Assembly: GCF_002000245.1 (NCBI RefSeq)
Contig: NZ_MTCM01000003.1
Span: 62,001 to 126,000 of the forward strand
From: Sphingobacterium sp. CZ-UAM
GTDB lineage: Bacteria > Bacteroidota > Bacteroidia > Sphingobacteriales > Sphingobacteriaceae
Length of the DNA stretch: 64,000 bases
Direction: 5' to 3'
Under the pieces are notes generated by a model. It made no database searches and was not told where the DNA came from. It saw only the letters and a program-made list of their open reading frames with translations. Positions within the stretch are counted from its first letter, which is position 1; every line of letters starts with the position of its first letter. Position numbers and translations under genes: made by a program. Of this stretch, positions 1-10,056 are shown piece by piece.

Positions 1-1447
1 CCAACAACTCATTCAGAGTCAATGTAGAAGTTGTATATTTATTCGCATTCCAGTCCGCATCTTTGAAAGCCCGTTTACGGGATGCATTGATAAGGTCTAC
101 AGCTTCCTGTGTCGCTGTTCCGCCATTTTTCCGCATGAGTGCCTCTGCCTTATCAAAATAAATTTCTGTTAGACGATAAATGATATAATCATTTTCCCAG
201 TAATTCGGATCATCCAGGGTACCGGATTTATATTTATTGAAACGCGCGCCTGAATTTTCCTCACCTTTCGTCATTCCACCTTCTGAAGTTTTATCCCCTT
301 CACTTTCCCTCCGAATAGAATTCACAAACACTAAAGGCTTACCCGAGTATTCTTCTGTTCCTAAAACGGGAATAGTTGTTCCAAACTTGTACTGAGGTCC
401 AAAAAGAAACCACTCTTTCTTCCGCAAGTCATTGTTAGCATAAGCATCAAACGCTGTTGGGATCACCACGAATGCATTCCATCCACCGTAGCCTACCTTG
501 AGAACCTCTTTCATATAGTCATAACTCATATAAAAACCTGCCCAATCAAATGTAAAGCCTGCTTGCCGGCTATACTGAAATTGGAATAATGACTCGGGGT
601 TTTCAGAATTTGTATTACTAAATAAGGAATTTAGGTCAGAAGCTAATTTAGGAGCTCCTCCTATTCCTCCTGCTTCCCCGGAGATTATCTTATTACATAC
701 AGAAATACATTGGTCATACATGGCCTTTCCCGACCATTTTTCCGCATTCAGATAAAGCTCAGCCAGCATCGCATAACCTGCGGCCATCGAAACTTGGCCG
801 ATATTTTCAGCGGAAGTTTTAGGTAATTTTGGTACATTTTCTTCCAATTCCTTTTGAATAAATGCAAAGACTTCAGCACGTGGTTTTGTTTCCGGATTTA
901 ATGGATCCGCTACTTTTGTAGCAATCGGAACATTTCCCCAAAGATCCATAATCTTGATATAATGAAAAGCTCGCATCACCTTTAACTGCGTAATAATTTG
1001 AGCCCGTTCTTCTTCTTTTAGATCAGGGATTTGTGTAATATCCAATTTTTCTATATCCTGAATGGCATTATTCACATAACCAACTCCACCCCACATCAAC
1101 TCCCAAGCTCCACGCATCCGCCCCTCATTACTTGTCCAGGTGTGATAATGCTGTCTGATATGATCACCACCATCGTATCCATGTCGGCCTTTTTGCGGCC
1201 AAGCGACCTGATCTGCACTTAATTCTGAATGGTAGTAAAAACCATTTCCTCCTGTAGGGGCCAACCAGGCTTGCATATGCGTAAATGGACGCAATGCGGC
1301 CTGCATTACCTCTCGTTTATTCTTATAAAAATTTTCATTTTTGATTCGGCTATATACATTCTCATCAAGTTTGGTACATGATGAAATTGTTCCTCCTAGC
1401 ATCAAGGACGACAATGCATAGCATATATATTTATTAGCTCTTTTCAT
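1..1447 (-). CDS. SusD/RagB-family glycan-binding lipoprotein (C-terminus outside window)
   Basis: Partial gene reading in from an ATG at 1445-1447 and open to the left edge, so the C-terminus is missing. The N-terminus is MKRANKYICYALSSLMLGG followed by a lipobox-like SSC, giving an exported lipoprotein. The last visible residues (NANKYTTSTLTLNELL) match the segment just before the conserved ER-x-EL-x-EG motif of SusD_RagB proteins. It lies 12 bp downstream of a susC-type gene in the same orientation. Known role of the family: the surface glycan-binding partner that caps the SusC transporter. The specific ligand cannot be read from the sequence. Confidence 0.92.
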   Translation of the reverse strand, partial: MKRANKYICYALSSLMLGGTISSCTKLDENVYSRIKNENFYKNKREVMQAALRPFTHMQAWLAPTGGNGFYYHSELSADQVAWPQKGRHGYDGGDHIRQHYHTWTSNEGRMRGAWELMWGGVGYVNNAIQDIEKLDITQIPDLKEEERAQIITQLKVMRAFHYIKIMDLWGNVPIATKVADPLNPETKPRAEVFAFIQKELEENVPKLPKTSAENIGQVSMAAGYAMLAELYLNAEKWSGKAMYDQCISVCNKIISGEAGGIGGAPKLASDLNSLFSNTNSENPESLFQFQYSRQAGFTFDWAGFYMSYDYMKEVLKVGYGGWNAFVVIPTAFDAYANNDLRKKEWFLFGPQYKFGTTIPVLGTEEYSGKPLVFVNSIRRESEGDKTSEGGMTKGEENSGARFNKYKSGTLDDPNYWENDYIIYRLTEIYFDKAEALMRKNGGTATQEAVDLINASRKRAFKDADWNANKYTTSTLTLNELL

Positions 1448-1459
1448 GTTATTCCAATT

Positions 1460-4400
1460 TTAAAATCCAACATTTAAACCAATTGTCCAAGACCGTGTCC
1501 GTGGATAAAAACTTCTTGAATCAATTCCAGCTTCAAAACCTGTATCTTGTAATTCGGGATCTAATCCTGTATACTTTGTAAATGTTGCAATATTTCTTCC
1601 TGTTGCATACACATATAAACTCTTGATATAATCGGTCTTTAATTTAAAATTATAACCCAACGTGATATTGTCCAACTTCACAAAACTTCCGTTTTCCAAA
1701 TAGTAATCGGAATACTGTGGGTCTTGTTTGATAGCCGCATGTTTGGTAAAGGCACTTTCAAAAACGTTATTTGGGAGCCATTTTTGATTTCCAAAAAACA
1801 TGTCTGCGGTATTTAGGATATCATACTTGAATTTTCCTCGGAAAAAGATAGTTAGATCAAAACCTTTATACGCAAAACGATTTCCTAAAGAAGCATTAAA
1901 TTTGGGGACACCATTGCCAATATAAGCTCGGTCATTATCATTCACTTCACTCGTTGTCCCAGTTGTTCCATCAGACTTATAAAATAACCACTCTCCTTTA
2001 TCATTCAATCCCGCGTAACGTTTCCCATAAAAAGAACCTATTTCTCCCCCTTCTTCCAAACGGATGGCATCTCCCAAATTACCAGGTGAAGGGAGTCCTC
2101 CAAAGGTTAACCAGTCATTTTTAAAGATATCGTTTGACATAGACACTAATCTATTTTTTTGATAACTTCCTGCAAAATCGATTGTCCATTTGAAATCTTC
2201 CTTCTGCATGGCTATACCGGTTAATTGCAATTCTACACCTTTATTGGAAACCTCTCCGACATTATACCAGATTTTGGTACTTACATATGCAGGCTGCTGA
2301 GCTTTATATTCGTAAAGCAAATCGTTCGTTTTTCGGTTATATACATCCAAGGAACCAGTCAAGCGATTGTTCCATAAACCGAAATCAAGGCCTATGTTGA
2401 ATTCCGCTTTCTGTTCCCATTTCAAATCAGGGTTTGGATTTTGTGTTGGTCCGTAGGTTTGGTAGTAGATTCCGTCCTGAGGATAAACACCGCCTGTACC
2501 TAATAAAATCAAAGAGTTATAATTTGGAAATCCCTGATTACCAGTAATACCATATCCGGCACGCAGTTTCAAATTATTAACAACATCCTTATTTGTGAAA
2601 AAATCCTCATTACTAATCGTCCAACCTCCAGAAATTGCTGGAAAATTTCCCCATTTGTGATTCGCTCCGAAGCGTGAAGAACCTTCCCTTCTCAGAATTG
2701 CACTTATAAAATATTTTTGATCATAATTATAGTTTACCCTACCAAAAAAAGCGATTAGTTTATTATCTTCTTTAAATGAGCCCATTGATGGTCTTGGTAA
2801 TTTGGTATTGGTTAGCGCCGTTCCACTTCCCATATCCCAGTCCTGGAAAGCATCGGTTGTAAATCCATTATTCGCCATCTCAAAGCGCTCATACCCATTA
2901 TATTGAAAACTGTAGCCCAATAATCCAGTAACATTGTGCTTTTCATTAAAAGTTTGGTTATAGTCAATTGTTGTTTCAAATGTTTTTGACCAAGTTAACT
3001 CATTACGTTTCCAGGCATATCCCATACCTTGATATTCTGAATTTTGGCGCTGATCCCAGTCTTTAATTGATCTATATTGCCGATCATTCCAATTATTCCT
3101 AAGATAGGATCCGAATGCTGAAATACTTAATGGTTCAATAATTTTCAATTTTAAACGAGCATCTCCTGAAAACGTCTCTTGATTTCGTTGATCCACGCGG
3201 TTGGCCATACGGTCCAAGGGGTTAAAATTATTATATCCTTGAGTTTGATAAAAACTACCATCTTGATTGTATAATGGAGCAGTTGGATTACGTTGAATTG
3301 CTTGTTCGAAATATTCCGTTTTCCCTCCAAGTAGATCCGCTTTATTAAAATTTGCAGCAATATTACCAGAGAAAGTCAATCGGTCCTTTAAACCTGTCTG
3401 CGAAAAATTAATCCGTCCACCAAACTGTTGACGCCCATTCTGTTTGGCGATACCCTCTGCATTTTCATAATTGACAGAAGCACGGTAATTAGATTTTTCC
3501 CCACCACCGCTAGCTACGAAATTATGAAAGGTTGAGAAATTACTTTTGTTGATCAATTCATCATATAGATCCGTTGAAGCACCTAAATCCAAATCAGGTT
3601 TATTTTGGCCATTCACCACATAATCCCTAAATTGCTGTGCACTCAACATCTCAGGTTTCTTAGCCACAGCCTCATGTTGACCATAGGTATAATATTCAAA
3701 TCGTGGTTCACCAGACCTTCCTTTTTTTGTGGTTACCAAGATAACACCACCATTCCCCCGAGTACCGTAGATTGCCGCAGCCGATCCATCCTTCAACACA
3801 TCAATAGATTCGATATCACCCTGTTTAATTAAATCAAGATTTCCACCAGGGATTCCATCAATAACAATCAGAGGACTATTACCTCCTTTTAAAGATGCCA
3901 TACCACGCAACTGAATGCTAGAACCAGCATTTGGGTTACTTCCTTGCGTTCTAGTCACATTTAAACCTGCAACTTTACCTTGTACAAGATCCATCGGATT
4001 TCGCATCCCACCCTGATTAAAATCCCTCTCTTTCACTGAAGCTACAGCCGATGTCACTTCACTTTTCTTTTGTGTACCATAGCCTACAACAATCACTTCT
4101 TCCAATTGGTCTTCAGCCGACGACAACTGAATATTCAGCGGAGCACTATTGACCACCTTCACCTCCTTAGACTGGTAGCCAATGGATGAAATGACCAGAA
4201 TATCTCCAGCTTTTGCCTGAATTGCGAAATTACCCTCTCTATTGGATGTGGTTCCCCTTTCGGATCCCTTGACACTTACAGAGACCCCAGCAATCGCTTC
4301 TCCGGTTTTTGTATCCTGAACTCTTCCTTTGATCAGATCCTGAAGATTAACGCTCTTATCGATGGAAACCTTTTTTGATTCATTGCTCGGAACGAACCCG

Positions 4401-4504
4401 ACAGCATATGCTTGATGCATTGTGCCTGCGATCACAGTCAACGAAAAAAATAACTTTGTATTTTTCGTTAGCCGTGCGAATGTTCTTAAATCAATTTTGC
4501 TCAT
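1460..4504 (-). CDS. SusC/RagA-family TonB-linked outer-membrane transporter
   Basis: 1014 residues, normal length for SusC. In order: an N-terminal export signal (about 1-35, ending QAYA), a carboxypeptidase-regulatory-like domain (about 58-127, GRVQDTKTGEAIAGVSVSVKG), the family hallmark EEVIVVGYGTQKKSEVTSAV (about 136-155), a plug domain with DVLKDGSAAAIYGTRGNGG, and a beta barrel ending in an aromatic residue (GLNVGF). It should import an oligosaccharide together with the SusD protein encoded 12 bp downstream. Its N-terminus (KLFFSLTVIAGT) is closely similar to that of the second SusC at 6484-9660, suggesting paralogy. No linked glycoside hydrolase or anti-sigma gene is visible, so the substrate is unknown. 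Confidence 0.96.
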   Translation of the reverse strand: MSKIDLRTFARLTKNTKLFFSLTVIAGTMHQAYAVGFVPSNESKKVSIDKSVNLQDLIKGRVQDTKTGEAIAGVSVSVKGSERGTTSNREGNFAIQAKAGDILVISSIGYQSKEVKVVNSAPLNIQLSSAEDQLEEVIVVGYGTQKKSEVTSAVASVKERDFNQGGMRNPMDLVQGKVAGLNVTRTQGSNPNAGSSIQLRGMASLKGGNSPLIVIDGIPGGNLDLIKQGDIESIDVLKDGSAAAIYGTRGNGGVILVTTKKGRSGEPRFEYYTYGQHEAVAKKPEMLSAQQFRDYVVNGQNKPDLDLGASTDLYDELINKSNFSTFHNFVASGGGEKSNYRASVNYENAEGIAKQNGRQQFGGRINFSQTGLKDRLTFSGNIAANFNKADLLGGKTEYFEQAIQRNPTAPLYNQDGSFYQTQGYNNFNPLDRMANRVDQRNQETFSGDARLKLKIIEPLSISAFGSYLRNNWNDRQYRSIKDWDQRQNSEYQGMGYAWKRNELTWSKTFETTIDYNQTFNEKHNVTGLLGYSFQYNGYERFEMANNGFTTDAFQDWDMGSGTALTNTKLPRPSMGSFKEDNKLIAFFGRVNYNYDQKYFISAILRREGSSRFGANHKWGNFPAISGGWTISNEDFFTNKDVVNNLKLRAGYGITGNQGFPNYNSLILLGTGGVYPQDGIYYQTYGPTQNPNPDLKWEQKAEFNIGLDFGLWNNRLTGSLDVYNRKTNDLLYEYKAQQPAYVSTKIWYNVGEVSNKGVELQLTGIAMQKEDFKWTIDFAGSYQKNRLVSMSNDIFKNDWLTFGGLPSPGNLGDAIRLEEGGEIGSFYGKRYAGLNDKGEWLFYKSDGTTGTTSEVNDNDRAYIGNGVPKFNASLGNRFAYKGFDLTIFFRGKFKYDILNTADMFFGNQKWLPNNVFESAFTKHAAIKQDPQYSDYYLENGSFVKLDNITLGYNFKLKTDYIKSLYVYATGRNIATFTKYTGLDPELQDTGFEAGIDSRSFYPRTRSWTIGLNVGF

Positions 4505-4509
4505 ATACT

Positions 4510-4533
4510 AGTGATTTGGTTTATAAAACGTTT
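4510..4533 (-). promoter_or_regulatory. Conserved susC leader, copy 1
   Basis: On the plus strand this reads agtgatttggtttataaaa followed by cgttt, ending 5 bp before the start codon of the susC at 1460-4504. The same element, with one extra A, sits at 9667-9691 before the other susC. Its place in the 5' untranslated region suggests a translation-initiation or post-transcriptional element rather than a promoter. No Shine-Dalgarno sequence is visible. Confidence 0.6.
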
Positions 4534-4652
4534 GGTTAAAACGTACTATTTAATTAAATTTCATTTGAGCTTGGTCAGTTTTACTATTTTAAATTTCCTA
4601 GAATCATCTATTGAATAATTCATTGGTTTATAGTAATAGCTACTATATATTT

Positions 4653-4670
4653 AGCAAAACCGTTTTTGCT
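4653..4670. promoter_or_regulatory. Operator-like dyad upstream of susC
   Basis: The 18-bp sequence agcaaaaccgtttttgct has 8 of 9 symmetric base pairs around a central CG, about 150 bp upstream of the susC start. A partly similar AT-rich stretch lies upstream of the second susC (about 9866-9900). The 399-bp gap 4505-4903 contains this dyad, the leader and a terminator hairpin, and no supported gene. Whether a regulator binds here is inference. Confidence 0.4.
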
Positions 4671-4869
4671 ATTTTTCTAAAAAAAAGTATACTATCCCCC
4701 TTTTTCGCAAAGATGCTTTTTGGCTATTTATTTTGTTAGATCTGGGTTAACACTTTAATTATAAAGGGATTTTTTCAAAAAAAATAGCCATTGCATTCCT
4801 ATAAATACTTTTTTATTAGATTCGGCTCCATTACATAAGCCATATGATCTACGCTATGTATTCAAGATA

Positions 4870-4897
4870 AGCGTGGACATCTTTTGATGTCCACGCT
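4870..4897 (-). terminator. Hairpin terminator after susD
   Basis: A perfect 12-bp stem (agcgtggacatc / gatgtccacgct) with a TTTT loop starts 7 bp downstream of the stop codon of the susD at 4904-6466. No long U tract follows, but position and stability fit the end of the susCD transcript. Confidence 0.7.
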
Positions 4898-4903
4898 ATC
4901 CTG

Positions 4904-6466
4904 TTATTGATACCCTGGATTCTGAGTCAATTTATTATTGCGCTGAATCTCATCAGGAGAAATCGGCCATAATAAATCCGACTCTTTAAACGTAGCTCCG
5001 GATCCATTTTTTGCACCAACTAAAGGAACAAAATCTATTTTACCGGCTTCCGTCGTAGAGATTACAGGGAACATTTTTGTCCGTAGGATATCATCCCACA
5101 TTTTGAATTCCAATGGGAATTCACGCAAGCGTTCTTTCCAGCATTCTTTGACAAAATCGACAGCAGATAATGCTTGCAGTTCTGTTGTCAGATCAGCCAC
5201 AGTTTTTCCTTCCGTATTTGCCCGAGCTTTTACCTGCGCTAGATAACCGGCAGCCTCAGCGCTGACACCGGTTGATTTTGCAATCCCCTCTGCAGCAATC
5301 AACAAAGCCTCAGGAAAACGGTAAAAATTCCAGTCTTTAGTTCCTCGACCTGTAACCGTAGCGGCCTGCTCATCAAAGTAATACCAAATGCCCGGTACAT
5401 CTGAGGTCCAGGTTTTGCCGTTAACCGGATTGGTATACTTCCAATGAAAAAATTGATTTGGCTGAATACGTAAGTCCTTCTCGTTATAAACATTCAAAAA
5501 TTGATCAGTCGGACCATAGATACGCTCAAAAATGGAGTATTTGTCAAAAACAGAAGTTGCTGAGGAACTAAACGCATAGGTTGTCCACCATCCACTTGTA
5601 TTTATTGCTGCATCGTATTCCTGCGCATAAATAACCTCCTCCAGATCATCTGTTGTGCGTAATTTATTATATGCACTATTCAGCTTTAAGTCTGTATTCT
5701 CAGTCATCTTATGCGGCGAACTAATAACAATTTTCGCAGCTGCAGCTGCGTCAGCATACTTACCCTGTTGTAAATATACATTAGCCAAAGTCATTGCCGC
5801 AGCATACTTAGTAACACGGTGTTGATTTTTTGCAAAGGTAAGCGCAGGTAAATTGGCAACAGCATCTTTAAGATCCGCTTCAATCAACTCATATACTTTC
5901 GCAACATCTGTTCTATCCAAATAAAGATCATCCGCCAGTGTCTCATTCGGATTTACCGATAATGGGACTGCGCCGAATGTTTTGACCAGATAAAAATAAT
6001 TATAGGCTCTAAAGAATTTTGTCTCAGCCAGTAAAGACTTTTTCTTCGCCTCATCCATGGTGATTCCAGGGATGTATTTAATACCTGCATTGGCAATATT
6101 AATGGCTTTATAGCTCTCGTCCCAAATGGTATTCATGGTGCTTGAGACTACACTCGTATTTTGCTGTCTGGTCAGCTGCCTTGCAAACAGGCAGATTTGC
6201 TCTTGCCCCTCATAGGTATTGATAAAATACCCGGTAAGCATGGTATTGATCGAAGCTGTTGGCCCCACATAGGCGCTGGCGGCAACCGAATAGCGTTGGG
6301 GTGCCCCACGACGGTAAAGTGAATTCACCGTGGCGGTTGCCTGTCCGTCATTGGCATAATACTGTTCCAATGACAAATTGGATCTCGGCTCTTCCTCCAA
6401 AAATTTATTGCAAGATGTTGTCAAAGCCATGCCGGCTAGCAACAACAGAAATAATTTATTTTTCAT
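4904..6466 (-). CDS. SusD/RagB-family nutrient-binding lipoprotein
   Basis: 520 residues. The N-terminus MKNKLFLLLLAGMALTTSC is a type II signal peptide with lipidated Cys19. The mature protein begins NKFLEEEPRSNLSLEQYYAN, the usual SusD start. The TPR-rich body contains FFRAYNYFYLVKTFGAVPLS, and the C-terminal motif ECWKERLREFPLEFKMWDDI corresponds to the family ER-x-E-x-x-x-E-G-x-R-x-x-D-x-x-R region. It lies 17 bp downstream of the SusC at 6484-9660, so they form one operon and one outer-membrane import complex. The ligand is unknown. Confidence 0.96.
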   Translation of the reverse strand: MKNKLFLLLLAGMALTTSCNKFLEEEPRSNLSLEQYYANDGQATATVNSLYRRGAPQRYSVAASAYVGPTASINTMLTGYFINTYEGQEQICLFARQLTRQQNTSVVSSTMNTIWDESYKAINIANAGIKYIPGITMDEAKKKSLLAETKFFRAYNYFYLVKTFGAVPLSVNPNETLADDLYLDRTDVAKVYELIEADLKDAVANLPALTFAKNQHRVTKYAAAMTLANVYLQQGKYADAAAAAKIVISSPHKMTENTDLKLNSAYNKLRTTDDLEEVIYAQEYDAAINTSGWWTTYAFSSSATSVFDKYSIFERIYGPTDQFLNVYNEKDLRIQPNQFFHWKYTNPVNGKTWTSDVPGIWYYFDEQAATVTGRGTKDWNFYRFPEALLIAAEGIAKSTGVSAEAAGYLAQVKARANTEGKTVADLTTELQALSAVDFVKECWKERLREFPLEFKMWDDILRTKMFPVISTTEAGKIDFVPLVGAKNGSGATFKESDLLWPISPDEIQRNNKLTQNPGYQ

Positions 6467-6483
6467 TTTTGATAAGTTCTAGA

Positions 6484-9400
6484 TTAAAATGTAACATTTA
6501 CACCCAATGAGAAAGTTTTCGCTCTTGGATACGAGAAAAAGGTCATATTCTGTCCAAATTTACCCTCTCCTTGCGAGGTACTCTCCGGATCATACCCTTT
6601 GAAATCACTCGAGGTAAATAAGAATGGATTGTTAGCATTCGCATAGATCCTTAATCTTTTCATACCAATACGTTCCAATGCTTCCGGTTTAAAGGTGTAT
6701 CCCAATTGAATTAAATTGACACGCAGATAAGATCCGTCTGCGATCCAAGCATCATCTACATTGGAATCCTGCCCACGGTGCCCGCCATTGGTCAGATAAA
6801 TCGCCTGTTGCATTGTATTCGGATTTGATCCATTATAGGCATCCGTCAAAATCTCCTTCAGGCCATTGGTAATACCAAAACGGTCATAGGTAGAGTGGAA
6901 GAACTGTTGCATAATCTCCACCCCCTTCACAAATTGAAGATCGAGGGTAAAATCAAAATTCTTGTAGCGTAGGTTATTGACAAAACTTCCCGTCCAATCA
7001 GGCAAACCTTTACCAATGATTTCTTTGGTAGTGGTACGTTTTGCCCGGCCAATATCTTCTAGTTTCGCATTCCCTGCATCCACATCCGCCTGTGTATAAA
7101 CACCTAGCCTTCGATAGCCGTAAAAGCTATTTAAGTTCTCACCAACCCGAATAATACTATTGGCTCCGCCTACCCAGCCATTCATCAGGATATCCGCATT
7201 GTTTTCACCCAATTGCAATACTTTATTCTTATTGTAGTTGGCGTTTAAAGAAGCCTTCCAATTAAAGTCCTCATTATTTACAATCGTTCCATTGATCATC
7301 AGATCGATACCCTGATTTTGGACGGATCCGATATTTTTCATCACGGTACTGAATCCTGAAGCAGTTGGTAAAGGCGCGTCCAGTAATAGATCAGTCGTTT
7401 TCTTACGATAATACGAGACATCAAAATTCAAGCGGTTTTGAAATAGTCCCAATTCTACACCGACATCAAACTGTGCAGTCTTTTCCCATTTTAGATCGGG
7501 ATTGGCAATGGTATTGACAAAGGAATAAGGTGCTCTGACATTGTTCAGCAATATCGTTCCGGCATCCACGATCGCCAAGGACTTGTAAGGATCGATCTCC
7601 GAGTTACCAGTCATACCAAAGCTGGTATGGAATTTCAAATTACTGATGGATTCATTGCCTTTCAGGAAATCCTCATTCGATGCATTCCATGCAAAACCTA
7701 TGGATGGGAAAAAAGCATACTTATTGTTTTTTCCAAACTTGGACGAGCCGTCGTAACGTCCCGTAACGGTCGCTGAATATCGGTCATCATAGGAGTAAGC
7801 CGCCCGTAAGAAATAAGAGTTCATCGCCCATCTATTCCAACCTGATGCAGGAGGATCCGGCGTCACACCAATGCCTAGGTTATTATACTCATAGAAATCA
7901 TCAAAGAAACCTGTTGTGCGTGAACGGTCATTATCATAGGTTCTTGCTTGCCATGAGAGACCGCCCATGACATTGATCCGATGTTTGTCGAATTGTTTAT
8001 TATAGGTTAAGTAAGTCTCTTCCTGCCAATAAAGCGTGTTGGTATTATTGATTTCGGCCCAGCCATTCGGTTGCGAGATGTTGTTCAACGTTATGGAAGA
8101 GTATCCCTTATAGTTTTTCCGATGGCTATCAACCCCCAATTGTGTCTTTAGATCCAAGCCATCTGCAAGGTGAAATGTCAATGCCGCATTTCCGAAGATC
8201 TGCGTATTATAACGCATTCGTTTTTGCAGATCTAGGATGGACACCGGATTTGCCATTCCCTCAAAGCCTAGCTTTTCCGAGACTGTAGAGGAAGATGAAC
8301 TGGTATATTTCCCATTCTGATCATAAACAGGGTACCAAGGCAGCATTTCGATCATGGTCCGACGTGCTTCCTGGCCACCACCATCTTCCGGTGTATATCT
8401 ACCCCATGTATGATTAACCGTCATATTGATGGCTGTAGATAACCAAGAAGTCGGTTTGGCATCATAAGACAATTTTCCGTTAACACGTTTGTTCCAGGTA
8501 TTGTTCATCACACCTTGCTGATCCGTGTAGTTTAAGAACGCCCCCACAGACGACTTTTCGTCACCTTGTTGTACGTTTAATTGGTGATTATGGGAAATAG
8601 CTGTTCTTGTCGCTTCTCTCTGCCAGTCGGTATCGTACAAAGGATTTCCGTTTGCATCAAAATAATTCGGATCGTTGAACCAATCTTTTCTATCTAACGA
8701 CCAGGGTTTCCAGTTCTTATCGCGATCTTTTAGAAATTTTGCTGCGTATTTATTTTCATTTTCAAGACCAGTCATAAAGGCATCGACCCATTCTTGCGCA
8801 TTTAGTACATCCATATAACGCTGTACCGAACTTACACCTGCCGATCCTTGATAACTGATGGTACGTGTTCCATCTTTACTACCACGTTTTGTGGTCACTA
8901 AGATTACGCCGTTTGCACCGCGGGCACCGTAGATTGCTGCTGAAGATGCATCCTTTAATACTTCGATGTTTTCAATGTCATTTGGATTGAGCAAATGAAA
9001 ATCTTCCATCACGACGCCATCCACCACATATAATGGGTTTGAAGAGGAATTGATTGTCGCCACACCACGGATCACCACCCGGTTCGCATAAGCGCCAGGC
9101 TGGCTCGAATTGGAGAATATATTTACACCCGATGCTTTACCTCTCAAGGCATCCAGCGGGCTAAAGCTTTGATCTTTGATGATATCTGCTCCTTTGACCA
9201 TTGCAATGGAACCGGTTACATCCGATTTGCGCATCGTACCGTAACCGACGACAACGACTTCATCCAATTGCCCTTGATCTTCTTCCAATTGTATGGTGAT
9301 GGTAGCTCCGGCAACAGTCACCTCTTTCGATTTATACCCGACAGAAGTAACCACCAGTACATCGCCAGACTTTGCCTGCACAGAAAAATTCCCCTGTGCA

Positions 9401-9660
9401 TCCGATTGGGTACCATTTGAAGTCCCCTTAACTGCTACGGAGGCCCCAACAAGAGGTTTCCCGCTCGCATCCAGTACTTTTCCTTTCAATTCCTGCTGTA
9501 AATTACGTACTTCTTTTACAAAGGAGTTTCCTTCGTAATGTGCTGAAGTTGCTACAGCGGCATTGACCTGTTGAAATGTACCAGCAATGACAGCCAATGA
9601 GAAAAATAATTTTGATTTTTTCCCAAGCTGCACAAATGATTTTACGTCAACTGTGCTCAT
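6484..9660 (-). CDS. SusC/RagA-family TonB-linked outer-membrane transporter
   Basis: 1058 residues. Signal sequence about 1-35 (KLFFSLAVIAGT then VNA), carboxypeptidase-regulatory-like domain about 58-125 (LKGKVLDASGKPLVGASVAV), SusC hallmark DEVVVVGYGTMRKSDVTGSI, plug motif EVLKDASSAAIYGARGANGV, then the barrel ending SLGVNVTF. It is first gene of a susCD pair with 4904-6466. Tandem placement beside a second susCD pair, with a similar N-terminus and a shared 5' leader, suggests an ancestral duplication that diverged in the barrel. Both pairs probably serve different but related glycans; the substrate is not determinable here. Confidence 0.96.
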   Translation of the reverse strand: MSTVDVKSFVQLGKKSKLFFSLAVIAGTFQQVNAAVATSAHYEGNSFVKEVRNLQQELKGKVLDASGKPLVGASVAVKGTSNGTQSDAQGNFSVQAKSGDVLVVTSVGYKSKEVTVAGATITIQLEEDQGQLDEVVVVGYGTMRKSDVTGSIAMVKGADIIKDQSFSPLDALRGKASGVNIFSNSSQPGAYANRVVIRGVATINSSSNPLYVVDGVVMEDFHLLNPNDIENIEVLKDASSAAIYGARGANGVILVTTKRGSKDGTRTISYQGSAGVSSVQRYMDVLNAQEWVDAFMTGLENENKYAAKFLKDRDKNWKPWSLDRKDWFNDPNYFDANGNPLYDTDWQREATRTAISHNHQLNVQQGDEKSSVGAFLNYTDQQGVMNNTWNKRVNGKLSYDAKPTSWLSTAINMTVNHTWGRYTPEDGGGQEARRTMIEMLPWYPVYDQNGKYTSSSSSTVSEKLGFEGMANPVSILDLQKRMRYNTQIFGNAALTFHLADGLDLKTQLGVDSHRKNYKGYSSITLNNISQPNGWAEINNTNTLYWQEETYLTYNKQFDKHRINVMGGLSWQARTYDNDRSRTTGFFDDFYEYNNLGIGVTPDPPASGWNRWAMNSYFLRAAYSYDDRYSATVTGRYDGSSKFGKNNKYAFFPSIGFAWNASNEDFLKGNESISNLKFHTSFGMTGNSEIDPYKSLAIVDAGTILLNNVRAPYSFVNTIANPDLKWEKTAQFDVGVELGLFQNRLNFDVSYYRKKTTDLLLDAPLPTASGFSTVMKNIGSVQNQGIDLMINGTIVNNEDFNWKASLNANYNKNKVLQLGENNADILMNGWVGGANSIIRVGENLNSFYGYRRLGVYTQADVDAGNAKLEDIGRAKRTTTKEIIGKGLPDWTGSFVNNLRYKNFDFTLDLQFVKGVEIMQQFFHSTYDRFGITNGLKEILTDAYNGSNPNTMQQAIYLTNGGHRGQDSNVDDAWIADGSYLRVNLIQLGYTFKPEALERIGMKRLRIYANANNPFLFTSSDFKGYDPESTSQGEGKFGQNMTFFSYPRAKTFSLGVNVTF

Positions 9661-9666
9661 ATTAAT

Positions 9667-9691
9667 AGTGATTTGGTTTATAAAAACGTTT
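9667..9691 (-). promoter_or_regulatory. Conserved susC leader, copy 2
   Basis: Near-identical to 4510-4533 (one inserted A), ending 6 bp before the susC start codon at 9660. The rest of the gap 9661-10056 is very AT-rich. It holds a small dyad tagca-N6-tgcta at 9692-9707, a T/A palindrome around 9890-9900 and a terminator at its far end. No supported gene lies there. Confidence 0.6.
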
Positions 9692-10016
9692 TAGCAAAAA
9701 GATGCTAGAAACGCTTAGTTTAATTTAGTTTTCCCTTATAATCGATTATAAATAAAAGGCTTTCGCTCATCAACCTTTCAATTATAATTTTTTCTATTTA
9801 ACATTCGTCTCCCTTAAAACATCAATTTTATCTCAGTTTATTGATCGTTATAAGTATATAAAAAATGCTAAATCGCTTTTGCTTTTTTGCAAAAAAAATT
9901 TTGGTTTGTTCGTTTGGTTTATACTGCTTAATTTCTGTTTTTTCTTTTCCTATATGGTTATGTTTTTTTTGGTTTTAACACCTTAATTAAGGCTGTAATT
10001 TAGGATTTTAAATTCA

Positions 10017-10053
10017 AACGGAGAAAGATTTATTTTCAAAATCTTTCTCCGTT
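10017..10053 (-). terminator. Hairpin terminator after the GMC oxidoreductase operon
   Basis: A perfect 15-bp stem (aacggagaaagattt-type arm, 10017-10031, pairing with 10039-10053) and a 7-nt loop lie 3 bp beyond the stop codon of the gene at 10057-11787. It ends the minus-strand transcript and separates it from the susCD operon. Confidence 0.75.
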
Positions 10054-10056
10054 AAA

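Noticed and set aside
3605..3832. Plus-strand open frame inside susC
   Set aside because: A shadow of the susC reading frame. It has no independent start signal or motif. The same holds for the other small antisense frames within the large genes.
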